Source: Antedon mediterranea
Taxonomy: Eukaryota; Echinodermata; Crinoidea; Comatulida; Antedonidae
Length of the DNA stretch: 64,000 nucleotides
NCBI RefSeq assembly: GCF_964355755.1
Contig: NC_092677.1
Location: 933,001 to 997,000, forward strand
Reading direction: 5' to 3'
Every line of letters begins with the position of its first letter. Position 1 is the first letter of the stretch. The notes beneath the pieces are model-generated. The model was not told the DNA's origin. It saw nothing but the letters and a program-made list of their open reading frames with translations, and did not search any database. Below, one piece after another: positions 9,230-20,600 of the stretch. A program made the translations under genes and the position numbers.

Positions 9230-11759
9230 TATGGTGTTTAGAACTGAAATTACGGGAGAAAACATGTTTTGATGTCATCAAAATGAAACATAAAAGTATG
9301 TCCATTTTCGGGAAATAATTCATCTCAACGATAACATAATTAAATAATATAATATAAAAAATATAATGAAATTTGGCACGTACAACTGAGATGCGTAATA
9401 TGCCAAAAAACAAATAAAAATCCTACCTTTCCTATTACTGGCCATAACATGACCTCATAGCATAACCCGATAGCATGACCTCGCAGCATCCGATAGGAAA
9501 ACTTTTAAAAACGATTTTAATGAATTGTGCCTATTTTGTGTCATACGTCTAGTATATACTAATACATTGAAGCATAGAAAAAATTACGAGACCCATATTT
9601 TTAACATGATGACGTCATCAAAATAAAACATGAAGGTAACAATTTTAGAGAATAATTATCTAAATAATTATATTCTTAGAAGTTGAAGAAATTTGGGCAC
9701 GCTGGCAATTTTTAAGCCATCTTTTGAGTGACATAAATATGTGTACAGTGCTGACAGCAAATTACACAGAATACACTGTTACATGTTATATAATTTAATT
9801 ATCTAAATAATTACATTAATACAAATTTGAAGAAATTTGGGAACGTTAACCTGAGATGCGCTCTATAAACACAATTAATTTTTACGAAAGAGATGAAAAT
9901 CTGACTTTTTAAATTCAACTGACCATATGATGACGTCATGAAATCAGATAGACAAAATTTGTATATGACTTCATATCTACAATTCAACAATTACCATAAG
10001 TTTTGATCACGTGGGTCACTTTGTTAACTCATGTGTGAAAAAAATTGATTTGTCAAGAACATTAAAACGCATTAGCGCGATGCGCTCTATTAACTGGGAT
10101 TAACTAATACAAAATATAAAAAAATCTATTTTTAAAATTTGAGTGGCCAATATGGTGACGTCAGAACATCTTTTAGGTACAAATTGTACATTAATTGATA
10201 ACTACAACTCATTAGCTTCTATAATACATTTAAAAAAATGGTGTAACCTGCCATCCTGAGGAGCTAGAACTGAATCAAAATAGGTATATTTTTGAAAAAA
10301 ATTGTATTATATTACCCATTCTTTAGCAAACGATTTCTAAAGTTTAACATGCACGTGCATCGTTAATTTGCAATAAAAATTCATGAAAATGAATGAAATC
10401 GTGAACGTAGGCCTATGACCAACAAAAATCAATTGCAAAACACATTTTTCTACGCTTTGTACGAGCTGTGCGCACAAGTGCGTGCGCAAAACGCAAACAA
10501 TTTAGACAGTTTTGAAATGCTCAAATGACCTGACATGTACGCAAATTAAATAGAAATTAATTTGGCGTATTTTTAAATTTCACTCGTAAAAAATAAACAA
10601 ATTTGATTCAGGTTTTCCGCAGCGCAAACACCACATGCACGTCATACGTTAGAATATTGCACAGAGAAAAAACGATTATGCCATTGAAAAAAATGTTAGT
10701 GTGCCCTCTATTTTGTGTCACGTCTAAGTATATACGGTATACACTATATACTGTATACGTACTACATACAGTGCAGAAAAGGTGAAAAGAAGTGACCAAA
10801 GTTATTTACGCTTTTGAACATGATGACGTCATAACAATTTTAAAAATGGTAAATCATGCGAAAGATAATTGATTGACCTAGACAAAATAAAAAAAATGAG
10901 GGAAATGGAATACGGATAAGTGGAGATGCGCTCTATTAAATGTGATGAGCTATGACGAAAGAGACAAAAATCCTATATTTGATATTCGAGTGGCCATACG
11001 ATAACGTCACAATGTCCGGTTAGCCATATCGATGCATGATTTGATATTTACAACTCATCTACTTCCAGAATCTGAAATTTTAAAAATTTTCACCTCGGAG
11101 TTTAGAATCTATGACTTTTTAAAAAAAGGCATAATTTTCACGAATTTTTGAACTTTTTCAACAAAAACGCGCGAAAATTGTTCAATTCTACGTGCTCGTA
11201 TGACGTGATTTTAAGTTGAAATTGTTTGAAAGTTTGTAAAATTACTAGAAAAGGCTGAAAAAACAAAAATCAAGCAAAAAAAACATGTTTTTGCCTTACG
11301 TGCGCACGCGCGCGTAAAAAAATTGCGCACGCGTGGGAATTTTTGAAATGCTCAAAATGACATGAAACGCGTAGAAAGTTGATTAGAAATGGATATTTCG
11401 CAATTTGAAATTTTAAACGCGCGTGCGCGCGTAACTTTATGTCAAACATGCCATTTTTAATCCATAGAAAGTTTGCGCATGATATAACTTAAATTTTCAC
11501 GAAGTTTCAATAGAAAATGACTTTTGGTTTTCAATCTATGATCAATCATTGAAATTCATAAAATCGCGCGTAACTTACGCTGCGCGACTCCAAATTCATA
11601 AAAAAAAGTTTCTTGCACATCTACAGCTACAGGGCAATCTTATGACAAAGTTATAGAATCTTATGTTGACTAGAATTAGAGATACGCTGCGAACAAAAAT
11701 CGTGGAAAGAAAGAAGAAAATAGAAAAAAAAAGAGAAAAAAAATAAAAAAAATAAAAAA
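9230..11759. repeat. Degenerate repeat block with recurring TGACGTCA and GAGATGCGCTCTATTA words
   Basis: Imperfect units share GAGATGCGCTCTATTA (about 9853, 10079, 10924), a GTGGCCATATGATGACGTCA-like phrase and ACAACTCATYAGCTT. The palindrome TGACGTCA is intact at 9610-9617, 9931-9938, 10156-10163 and 10824-10831. From about 10.4 kb the block carries CG-rich CGTGCGCACGCGCG tracts shared with the repeats at 12.6-14.8 kb and 30.85-31.55 kb. No coding frame is visible. Confidence 0.65.
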
Positions 11760-11761
11760 GA

Positions 11762-12017
11762 TCCTGACAATAACAAGGGGTTATCCGCCAAGTGCGGATA
11801 ACCAAAAAAAAAAAAAAAAAAAAAAAAGATCCTGACAATAACAAGAGGTTATCCGCCAAGTGCGGATAACCAAAAAAAAAAGATCCTGACAATAACAAGA
11901 GGTTATCCGCCAAGTGCGGATAACCAAAAAAAAAAAAAGATCCTGACAATAACAAGGGGTTATCCGCCAAGTGCGGATAACCAACTAGATCTAAACTCGT
12001 CACTTGAGGACGAGTTT
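11762..12017. repeat. Cluster of five perfect hairpins in a tandem A-rich array
   Basis: Four copies of a ~60-bp unit, GATCCTGACAATAACAAG then a hairpin then an A-run. Each hairpin has a perfect 10-bp stem GGTTATCCGC / GCGGATAACC and the 5-nt loop CAAGT. They lie at 11779-11803, 11847-11871, 11901-11925 and 11958-11982. A fifth hairpin at 11993-12017 has an unrelated 9-bp stem, AAACTCGTC / GACGAGTTT, with loop ACTTGAG. Open frames across the array on the minus strand are by-products of the repeat. Confidence 0.88.
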
Positions 12018-13560
12018 GGTTATCCGCCCGCAACAAAACGTATCTTGCGTATTCAAGTACTTCTAAGTTATGACTTTTCCCAAAAAAAGTAGGCTATTCA
12101 AAATTAAAACTGCCCCTTCAGTGTAATAACCAAATAAACCCTTTTAATTAATTGTTTCCCCGTGACGGGACTCGAACCCGGTACCTCTTATACCAAAGTC
12201 GGTTGCACTACACATCGAGCCATATGAGCACCTGCTGAAGAAAATCTGAAGAAAGAGTACTCGTTCATTCGGTATGTCGTGAACCCCGTCGATGCAAGTT
12301 GATTATTACATATCGAACTTAAATCATAATTTTTACTATGATGAAATCTTCACAAATTTTAAACAGTGACATATTATGAAAGTGCATACTTTCAAGTTTT
12401 ATATATTAACATGTAAAGAAAAAAGATAAACGTTATGTTTATTGTTTTACTCTTTGAATATGTTTATGTTTGTTTGATGATAATTTTTTTCAAAAATTAC
12501 ATTTAATATGCAAATAATGTAGCCATCAAACACTTTTTAACATTCAAGACTATAATAAATTAGACCTATGATTAATACACTACAAGAAAATAAAATAAAA
12601 AATGGGGGTAACCTAGCATTCTGATGAACTGTTTCGTTTTTAAAAGTAGACATATTTTGGAACATTTTCACAATTTGTTGACGTTTTCGTGCGCAACCTG
12701 TCATGTTTAACGTGCTCGTAGAACGCCATTTCAAGTTGAAAAGTGAATAAAATAACGTAAAATTGTTAACCGAAGATTTAAAAACACAAATCGTGTAAAA
12801 GAAATGCTCATACCTATTCCCTGCGCCGTGCGCGCGTAAAAATGTGCGCACCAGTGGTAATTTTTTAAACGCTTAAAATGACCTGAATCGTGCTCTAATT
12901 TAATCAGAAATTGATTTGAAGCATTTTAAAATTTCAAACGCCATTTACGCGCGCACTTTCTAATGTTACAAATTGCGGTAGCGTTAAAAAAAGTTAACTA
13001 TTGATGTGAAGCAAATGTGGCTGAAAATGACGTTAAAAATATTCATTTGTTTCGAAGTTATAACCGATTTAAGATTTTCAGAAAATCACGCGTAACTTAC
13101 GCTACGCGGCTCTGACATCGTAAAAAAGCTTGGCCGGACAACTTCAGTAAAATGTCTAAATGCTGAACAAGTTACAACATATTATGTTTACACGTTGAAG
13201 AGAAACAGCGTGCACAAAATAAGAAGAGTAAAATATTTCAAACGCAATTTACGCGAAAACTTTCTAGTCTCCAAAAATTTGTTAAACATTCCAAAAGTTA
13301 GCCATTGATCTGAAGAAAACGTGGCTGAAAATTTCGTTAAAAAATATTTATCGGTTTCGAAGTTATGACCGATTTAAGATTTTCAGAAAATCGCGCGTGA
13401 CTTACGCTACGCGGATCTGACAGCGTCCAAAAGCTTGGCAGAACATCTTCAGTTAAATGTCTAAATGTTGACCAAGTTACAACATGTTATATTAATACGT
13501 TGAAGAGAAAACGCGTGCACAAAATCTGAGAAAGAAAGAAGAATAATAAAACTAGAACTT
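11993..13560. repeat. ~1.57-kb tandem duplication, copy 1
   Basis: Begins with the AAACTCGTC hairpin and GGTTATCCGCCCG, then a tRNA-like sequence, an AT-rich stretch and a CG-rich section with GTGCGCGCGTAAAAATG and CGCGTAACTTACGCTACGCGG. It contains its own internal duplication: the TTTACGCG...CTACGCGG section occurs at about 12.95-13.23 kb and again at 13.23-13.53 kb. No gene is visible. A ~100-aa minus-strand frame at 12537-12851 recurs in degenerate form in copy 2 but is not conserved. Confidence 0.8.
12158..12232 (-). other. tRNA-derived sequence (SINE head or tRNA pseudogene), copy 1
   Basis: Read on the minus strand it has an A-box-like TGGCTCGATGTG and a B box GGTTCGAGTCC with a paired T stem. 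The acceptor strands (GGTGCTC and CACGGGG) do not pair, so a working tRNA is unlikely. The second copy 1.57 kb away has a changed T loop (GGATCGAATCC), consistent with decay. Confidence 0.65.
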
Positions 13561-14815
13561 AAACTCGTCACTTGAGGACGAGTTTGGTTATCCGCCCGCC
13601 ACAAAACGTATCTTGCGTATTCAAGTACTTCTCAGTTATGACTTTTCCAAAAAAAGTAGCCTATTCAAAAGTAAAACTGCCCGTTCGGTGTAATAACCAT
13701 TTAAATCCTGTTATTTAATTACTTTCCCGTGATGGGATTCGATCCCGGTACCTCTGATACCAAAGCCGGTGGCACTACACATCGAGCCATATGAGCACCT
13801 GCTGAAGAGAATCCGAAGAAAGTTAACTCGTCCATTCGGTATGTCGTGAACCACTCGATGCAGATAGATTATTACTTACCAAACTAAATCATAATTTTCA
13901 CTATGATGAAATCTTCACAAATTTTAACCAGTGACATATTATGAAAGTGCATACTTTTAAGTTTTATATATTAACATGTGAAGAAAAAAGATAAACGTTA
14001 TGTTTATTGTTTTGCTCTTTGAATATGTTATTGTTTGTTTGATGATAAAAATTTCGAAAATTATATTTAATATGCAAATAATGTAGCCATCAAACACGTT
14101 TTAACATTCAACACTATAATAAATCAGACCTATGATTCATACACTGCAATAAAATAAAATAAAAAATAGGGGTAACCTTGCATTCTGATGAACTGTATCA
14201 TTTTTAAAAGTATACATATTTTGCAACATTTTCACAATTTGTGAACATTTTACGTGCGCAACCAGTCATGTTTAACGTGCTCGTAGAACGCCATTTGAAG
14301 TTGAAAAGTGAATGAAATAACGTAAAATTGTTAACCGAAGATTGAAAAACACAAATCGTGCAAAAGAAATGCTCATACGTGTTTCCTGCACCGTGCGCGC
14401 GTAAAAATGTGCGCACCTGGTGGCAATTTTTTAAACGCTTAAAATGACCTGAATCGTGCTCTAATTTAATCAGAAATTGATTTGGAGCATTTTAAAATTT
14501 CAAACGCCGTTTACTCGCGCACTTTCCAATGTTACAAATTTCGGTAGCGATAAAAAAGTTAGCAATTGATGTGAAGCAAACGTGGCTCAAAATTACGTTA
14601 AAAAATATTCATCTGTTTCGAAGTTATGATCAACTTAGGATTTTCTGAAAATCGCGCGTGACTTACGCTACGCGGCTCTGCCAGCGTCCAAAAGCTTGGC
14701 TGCACATCTTCAGCTAAATGTCTAAATGTTTACCAAGTTACAACATGTTATGTTAACAGGTTGCAGAGAAAAGCTGAACACAAAAATCGGCGGAAATAGA
14801 GAAGAATAATAAAAA
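13561..14815. repeat. ~1.57-kb tandem duplication, copy 2
   Basis: Repeats copy 1 in the same order: hairpin at 13561-13585, tRNA-like sequence, AT-rich block, CG-rich block. It is ~90% alike by eye and lacks the internal duplication of copy 1. It runs into another hairpin cluster at 14.84 kb. Confidence 0.8.
13726..13799 (-). other. tRNA-derived sequence, copy 2
   Basis: Duplicate of the tRNA-like sequence at 12158-12232. It has the same A-box region and a weaker B box (GGATCGAATCC), and its acceptor arms also do not pair. It was carried by the tandem duplication. Confidence 0.6.
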
Positions 14816-14841
14816 AAAAGTAACACTACAATTCCAAGGGC

Positions 14842-14983
14842 TTATCCGCTTGAGGCGGATAACCAAAAAAAAAAAAAAAAAGGTAACACTACAATAACAA
14901 GGGCTTATCCGCTTGAGGCGGATAACCAATAAATAAAGATTTTGACAGAATCAAGAGGTTATATGCATATCATGCATATAACC
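14842..14983. repeat. Three hairpins, two stem families
   Basis: Hairpins with TTATCCGC / GCGGATAA stems and TTGAG loops lie at 14842-14862 and 14905-14925, each after an ACAAT(A/T)(A/C)CAAGGG lead and followed by an A-rich tail. The third, at 14957-14983, has a perfect 12-bp stem GGTTATATGCAT / ATGCATATAACC with loop ATC and is followed by TAATAA. The lead-hairpin-A-rich layout matches the 11.8-kb cluster although the stem sequence has changed. Confidence 0.85.
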
Positions 14984-15666
14984 TAATAAATGTTATCAAT
15001 TATTGAAGCACAATTATCGGATATTCTAGTAGAACTTTTTATGATTGGCTGAAATGACTGAGAAAATATTGTGTCTAAGTGTGATTGGATAGTGTTGTCA
15101 GTAGATTGTTGGAGTAAGTTTGTGTTATCGTCTCCCACAAGGTAAGCTTTCTTTTTTTCTAGATTAATCATTTGCATTACACATGTTAATTCATCATCAA
15201 ACTTTTGCAAGGAACGTGAGGGTGGTCTATAAACTATTCCACAAATAACATTATTTCCTGATTCTAACTCAATCTCAATAAAAATAGTCTCTGCTTCAGT
15301 CATACAAGATGACAGATCATTTCTAATAATATATGTTAGTTTGTTGGTAACATAGAACGCTACCCCACCACCTCTCTTATCCTTCCTATCATTGTGAATC
15401 AAACTGTAGCCTGGTAACTGGTATAGATTAATATTATCTTTTTCGGTTAACCAGGTTTCACTGAAGGCAATGACGGAGAAGGCATGTACGAGTGAGTCTA
15501 AATAGTTTGAGATTAAGTCAAACTTATTAGCAACACTACGACAGTTTAGTCCAAATATAGAAAAATTTGATGATAAATTAGAATGTTCAAGTGAAGAAAT
15601 TAAGTTATCTTCGTTAAAATATTCTGTGCTCACATTTACATTATCAGAAAGGTCACATTCAAACAT
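14983..15666 (-). pseudogene. Endonuclease-domain fragment of a non-LTR retrotransposon
   Basis: A 227-aa frame shows the apurinic-type endonuclease of a LINE second ORF: GLNCRS near residue 40, SETWL, GGGVAFYV, YRPPS and VGDDNTNLL. The usual GDFN reads GDDN. The frame stops before the final SDH motif and has no reverse transcriptase. It is cut off exactly at the edge of the 14.98-kb hairpin. Retention of the 5' domain with loss of the 3' part is the reverse of normal LINE truncation, so a later insertion or deletion probably removed the rest. The nearby reverse-transcriptase remnant at 29.75 kb may be from the same family, but that is not shown. Confidence 0.85.
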
Positions 15667-15978
15667 TTAAATTAGACAGAAAAGGAAATGACAAATAAAT
15701 AAAATTGTTTTATACCGACCGACATATTGACATACCGATATTCATTTTGGTATACTTGTTAAAGGACAACTTGACCGAGGACTATATTTTAACAACGTAT
15801 TAGGGATGTACACATGATTTCAGAACAATCGCGAGATTAAGGATATCACCACACACACGCTCGCCGTACAGCCGTCGGGGCGTCGCCGACAATTGCTGTG
15901 ACGTCAATGGTTCATCTAACTGAATATCTAGGCCTACTATGAGTTTGTTAACATACAAGAGACAGGTACCGTGTTGAA

Positions 15979-16240
15979 CCCACAAATGTAAAAACGCCCA
16001 CAAATGTGAAAACAACCACAAATGTGAAAACGCATCACCCACAAATGTGAAAACAACCACAAATGTGAAAACGCATCACCCACAAATGTGAAAACAACCA
16101 CAAATGTGAAAACGCATCAACCACAAATGTAATAAACAGCGCCCACAAATGTGAAAACGATCATCGCCCACAAATGTGATAACGCCCACAAATGTAAAAA
16201 AAAATGAGAATTTTTCGGCCACAAATTTAAAAAAAAAAAT
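15979..16240. repeat. CCACAAATGTGAAAAC minisatellite, left arm of FB1
   Basis: About thirteen copies of a 16-20-bp unit built on the near-palindrome CACAAATGTG with alternating AAAACGC and AAAACAAC spacers. The minus-strand open frames are repeat artefacts. Confidence 0.92.
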
Positions 16241-16899
16241 CAGATCAAATTTAATGCTAGATTCAGACAAACATTATGTCATGATTGTATTGAGTTGTTT
16301 GTTCACGATACGTCTGTTAGGGTCGTCGTTAACACGTTGGATTATTATAATTTGCTGCTCATGCGCGCGATATTTGCACGTTAACTCGTTTGTTTAATGA
16401 ACGTAATAGTTCAAGACAATATTTGTTATTTGCTGCGCAAGGTCAAGGCCATGTTATATCATTGTTGCTTCTAGTGTGTGGTTGTTGGCTTACTATTATT
16501 TATGTACGTATAGTTATAAGTCGATGTTCGATGTTTTTTTGCGCGTGCACACGATACTAAAAGGTCAAGGTTAAATTGCTACTTGTATGTAGTTATGTGG
16601 TTATTAACTCGTTGGCTTACTGTTATGTACGTATAGTTCAAGTCGATGTTCGATTCGATGTTTTTTGTGCGCGTGCACGATACTACAAAGGTCATGACTT
16701 GTATACCATTGCTACTTGTGGTGTGTGGTTGTTAACTCGTTGGCTTACTGATATGTACGTATAGTTTCAAGTCGAAGTTCGATGTTTTGCGCGCGTGCAC
16801 AATACTACAAGGTCAAGGTTATACAGTGTCGGTGGATGATGTATAACGAAAGTTCTGTGAAATTAGACATTTTGTTGGTAGACAATAATGACAATGTTG

Positions 16900-18390
16900 T
16901 AGTTTGTGTTTTTTTTTATTATATTGTGTGCAGTATTAAATTTAAAAGAAGAAGAAGCTGTAAAATCCACAAATTATTATTATTATTTCTATTGTCTATA
17001 ATCTAATGTCTGTACACACACAGTAGGGATTCCCCAGCAAGATGTCTAAGGCAAGACATCCCGACATTTCCACCCCTTGATGTTTTATGCTTGAAATAGA
17101 AATTGACACCATTATCAATTCAATGCTTTTATGTGTTTAATTAATTTATATCAGAACTACCTTTTAATTACACATAAACATAAAGATTTAAATAAATTAT
17201 TTAACAAAATTAAAGATATACTGTATGTGGTGTGTATATATAAATAACAAGGCACATAATAAATTCCAATTTATTTTAATGTATTTAGGTGACTAATTGG
17301 GTCGAGCTCTGGTCTTGCTTGGTCTTCCTTTCGTTCACTTTTACCTTTGTTATAAAAAATACATAGACAAACTAAGGTATTTATATCAATTGTGTATGTA
17401 TTTTTGTGGTTTAACATAAAGTAATAATTTTCCAGTTGATAAATAAATCTGTTTACGGCGGCGTTTTTTGTAAGAAATAGTTCTTGTTTAAACCTAAATC
17501 TAAACCTAAACTTCTGTAAAATTATGGTGTTTAATAATATAAATTAACATCAATTTTAAAACTGTAGTGATTACCGACGAAACTGTAAACATGAAACTGT
17601 GTTGGAAGTTTACAGAAAGGTGAGGATGTGATTGCAAAAAAAATACATATTATTAAACTATATCGGATAGGAATAAACAGAAATTAAGGTACAGTAGCTA
17701 CTATTTGTGTGTAAATCCGCCTATTGCTCAATATATTTGTGTTGAAAAAAATATTTAAAAGTACAAATCTATCATTATCATAAATTAGTATTATTTTGCT
17801 TAATTGTATATTCTTCATCATTTTAAGAAATGGAAAATTTTTAATATTTATTATCTACATAACTTGCAAGTTATATCTATTATTTATAAATATGGGACTA
17901 ATATTATTACCAATCTCCGTGTCAAATATTGAGATAGTTAAGTTGGAGCAGGTGTGTATAGCCTTTCAACATCGCGCTTAAAGTTAAATTTTAATGCATT
18001 CAATAGGTAATATTATTCTCCGTATATCTTTATAATTATCCGCTAAAAATAGATTTACAAATTAAACAATAAGCATCAGATTAAATCACGAATGTAAATA
18101 GTAGTATAGTAGGAAGTTTTGTCCATTAGTATAATTGTTATAGATTTCATAGTATGTTTTATAGAATACATGTTCGTGACAAGTTTGATACTATCGTATC
18201 GTGTATTATGTTTGGTTGGATATTGGTGTTACGGTATTATTCTATGTTACAATTTGTTTATCGCTCTAAAATAAAGAAATATTCTTGTATTAGTTGTTCT
18301 TGCTCTAGCTGTTGTATTATTATCTTGTGGTTACAGTTTTGTAAAAAAATTGAACATTAGGAACTACTGCAATAACTGAACGACGAGTAT
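16900..18390. other. Unique AT-rich centre of FB1
   Basis: No long frame, no tRNA and no internal repeat seen. The short frames at 17796-17981 and 18154-18360 are AT-driven. This is where a transposase would sit in an autonomous element, and none is visible. Confidence 0.5.
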
Positions 18391-19057
18391 AGCATTGATC
18401 TTGTAGTATCGTGTACACCGAGCATCGACTTGGAGCTATAATACGTACATAATACTAATATAGTAAGCCCAACTGCACTTCAAGCAGCAATGCACGCGCA
18501 CAAAAAACATCGAATCGACCATCGACTTGGAACTATACGTACATAACAATAAGCCAACGAGTTAACAACCACAAGTAGCAATAGATATGACCTTGACCTT
18601 GAGGTATCGTGTACGCGCCCAAAAACATCGAATCGAGCATCGACTTGGAACTATACGTACATAACAGTAAGCCAACGAGTTAATAACCACACACTACATA
18701 CAAGTAGCAATTTAACCTTGACCTTGTTGTATCGTGTGCGCGCGCAAAAAAAATAACGAACATCGACTTATAACTATACGTACATAATAGTAAGCCAACA
18801 ACCACACACTAGAAGCAACAATGATATAACATGGTCTTGACCTTGAAGTATGGTGCACGCGCGCAGCAAATAACAAATATTGTCTTGAACTATTACGTTC
18901 ATTAAACAAACGAGTTAACGTGCAAATATCACGCGCACGAGCAGCAAATGATAATAATCCAACGTGTTAACGACGACCCTAACAGACGTATCGTGAACAA
19001 ACAACTCAATACAATCATGATATTGTCTGAATCTAGCATTAAATTTGATCTGATTTT

Positions 19058-19312
19058 TTTTACATTTGTGGGCGAAAAAGTCTCTCTTTTTTTTACATTT
19101 GTGGGCGTTATCACATTTGTGGGCGATGATCGTTTTCACATTTGTGGGCGCTGTTTTCACATTTGTGGTTGATGCGTTTTCACATTTGTGGTTGTTTTCA
19201 CATTTGTGGGTGATGCGTTTTCACATTTGTGGTTGTTTTCACATTTGTGGGTGATGCGTTTTCACATTTGTGGTTGTTTTCACATTTGTGGGCATTTTCA
19301 CATTTGTGGGTT
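19058..19312. repeat. CACATTTGTGG minisatellite, right arm of FB1
   Basis: Reverse complement of the array at 15979-16240, with the same order of GGGCG, GGTTG and GGGTGATGCG spacers. Spacer order is conserved between arms, so they derive from one array rather than from separate expansions. Confidence 0.92.
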
Positions 19313-19585
19313 CAACATACCGTCACATCAATTGCTAATTTGACCTGTATTAGGCTTAAATTTGCAAAAATGTTTAGTCTGGTATTTTGAAGAAACACTT
19401 CACAACACAATATCCAGATAGGCAAAAGAAAGAAGAAAAAAATTCAACATTTCATATTTTTTACGATTTATTTAAAAAATGTGTTTACTAGAAATGTTCG
19501 CGCTTGTTCTGAAATCATATGTAGGCCTACATCCCAAATACGTTGTTAAAATATGGTCCTCGGTCAAGTTCTCCTTTAATTAATT

Positions 19586-19870
19586 GAGAACAGTATTAAA
19601 CTGGATCGTACATTAATGTTATTGTATATTAAGTTTATCCTATTCTTTATCAGTGTGTTCAAGTATACCAAAATGACTATAGTCGAGAACAGTGTTAAAC
19701 GGAATCGTACATTGATGTTATTTGTTGTATAATATATTGTTAAGTTTATCCTATTCTTTATCACTGTGCTCAAGTATACCAAAATGACTATAGTTGAGAA
19801 CATTGTTAAACTGGATCGTAGCCTAAATTAATGTTATTTGTTGTATATTGTTATGTTTATCCTTTGCTTT
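19586..19870. repeat. ~105-bp tandem repeat, nearly three copies
   Basis: Units start near 19586, 19683 and 19796 with GAGAACAGTRTTAAACTGG-like DNA, then AAGTTTATCCTATTCTTTATC and AAGTATACCAAAATGACTAT. The third copy is truncated. No gene is seen between here and 20.1 kb. Confidence 0.85.
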
Positions 19871-20225
19871 ACTGTGCTTTGATTTGGTTGCCCCGCCCCC
19901 ATATGCTGCCTACTAAATTAGGATTCCCTAGCTTTTCTATAAAAATTGAAGTACCCACAATGCACGTTATACGGAAGTCATAGTCTTGTAAAATACAGAC
20001 ACAATAGTTTTTATCGTATTGTTTTTATTTAAATATCAGTAAGATTGTCTTGTAATTGTAAATAACTAAAATGAGCGAATGTATACAAGTGTTCATAAAT
20101 TATGGAAAGCCAAACCCGCCAAAAATACATAATACATACCATCCACCAATAATTAATTCGTACAAAATTCAAACCATCCAATATTATCTCATGCACAGGC
20201 CCGTATGCAGCATTTATAATGGGGG

Positions 20226-20600
20226 GGGGTGCGAGCGAAGCGAGCAACAATGGCTGGGGGCCAGGGGGCCGCCAAGGGCCCCCGGTCAGGGTCCAGGGGC
20301 CGAAGGCCCTGAAAAAATTGGCGTTATTTGACATTCTAAAGACTGATGTAAGACTCTCTGTTGTGGCTTGGGCTAGTTGAACGATGGACACCAGAACTTA
20401 ACGCTTTCATGATGAGGCCAACTCAGCAGGGGTGGCGCCAGGATCTTCCCGACGCGGGGGCTACATTCCCCGACGAGGGGGCTATGCGAGCGAAGCGAGC
20501 ATCACTAGGCTGAGGGCCAGGGGCCGCCAAGGGCTCCCGGTAGGGGTCCAGGGGGCGAAGCCCCCGGAAGCAACGCGTTCTAGCGTCATTTGAGGTCTTT
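20226..20600. repeat. Paired GC-rich repeat with GAGCGAAGCGA and GGGGGC-GAA-GCCCCC hairpins
   Basis: Two direct copies (about 20229-20340 and 20486-20600) run TGCGAGCGAAGCGAGCA, GGCCAGGGG(G)CCGCCAAGGG, CCCGGT then a GNGGGTCCAGGGG hairpin. The second hairpin differs between copies (GGGCC-GAA-GGCCC versus GGGGGC-GAA-GCCCCC) yet stays paired. It stands out from its AT-rich surroundings. ORFs across it are not supported as genes. Confidence 0.75.

Larger units (their letters stand above)
15763..19575. mobile_element. Foldback element FB1 with minisatellite arms, TTAA target site
   Basis: A 3.8-kb inverted-repeat element. The outer ends AGGACAACTTGACCGAGGAC and its near-complement GTCCTCGGTCAAGTTCTCCT lie directly inside TTAA on both sides (15759-15762 and 19576-19579). 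Each arm (~1.1 kb) holds, from outside in, a ~50-bp end, a CACAAATGTG array and GTCGATGTTCGATG-type repeats with GTGCACGATACTACAAGG words. The ~1.5-kb centre (about 16.9-18.4 kb) is AT-rich and has no transposase frame. TTAA duplications are typical of piggyBac and Kolobok elements; the family is not proved. A related, broken copy lies at 43.1 and 48.9 kb. Confidence 0.8.

Noticed and set aside
11596-12036. 146-aa minus-strand frame across the hairpin cluster
   Set aside because: It consists of translated A/T runs and hairpin repeats and is not conserved as protein between units.
12158-12232. Functional tRNA gene on the minus strand
   Set aside because: A and B boxes are present but the acceptor arms do not pair, so it is listed only as tRNA-derived.
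15979-16240. CACAAATGTG arrays resembling a CRISPR array
   Set aside because: Spacers are short and repetitive rather than unique, the DNA is animal, and the arrays are mirrored parts of a foldback element.
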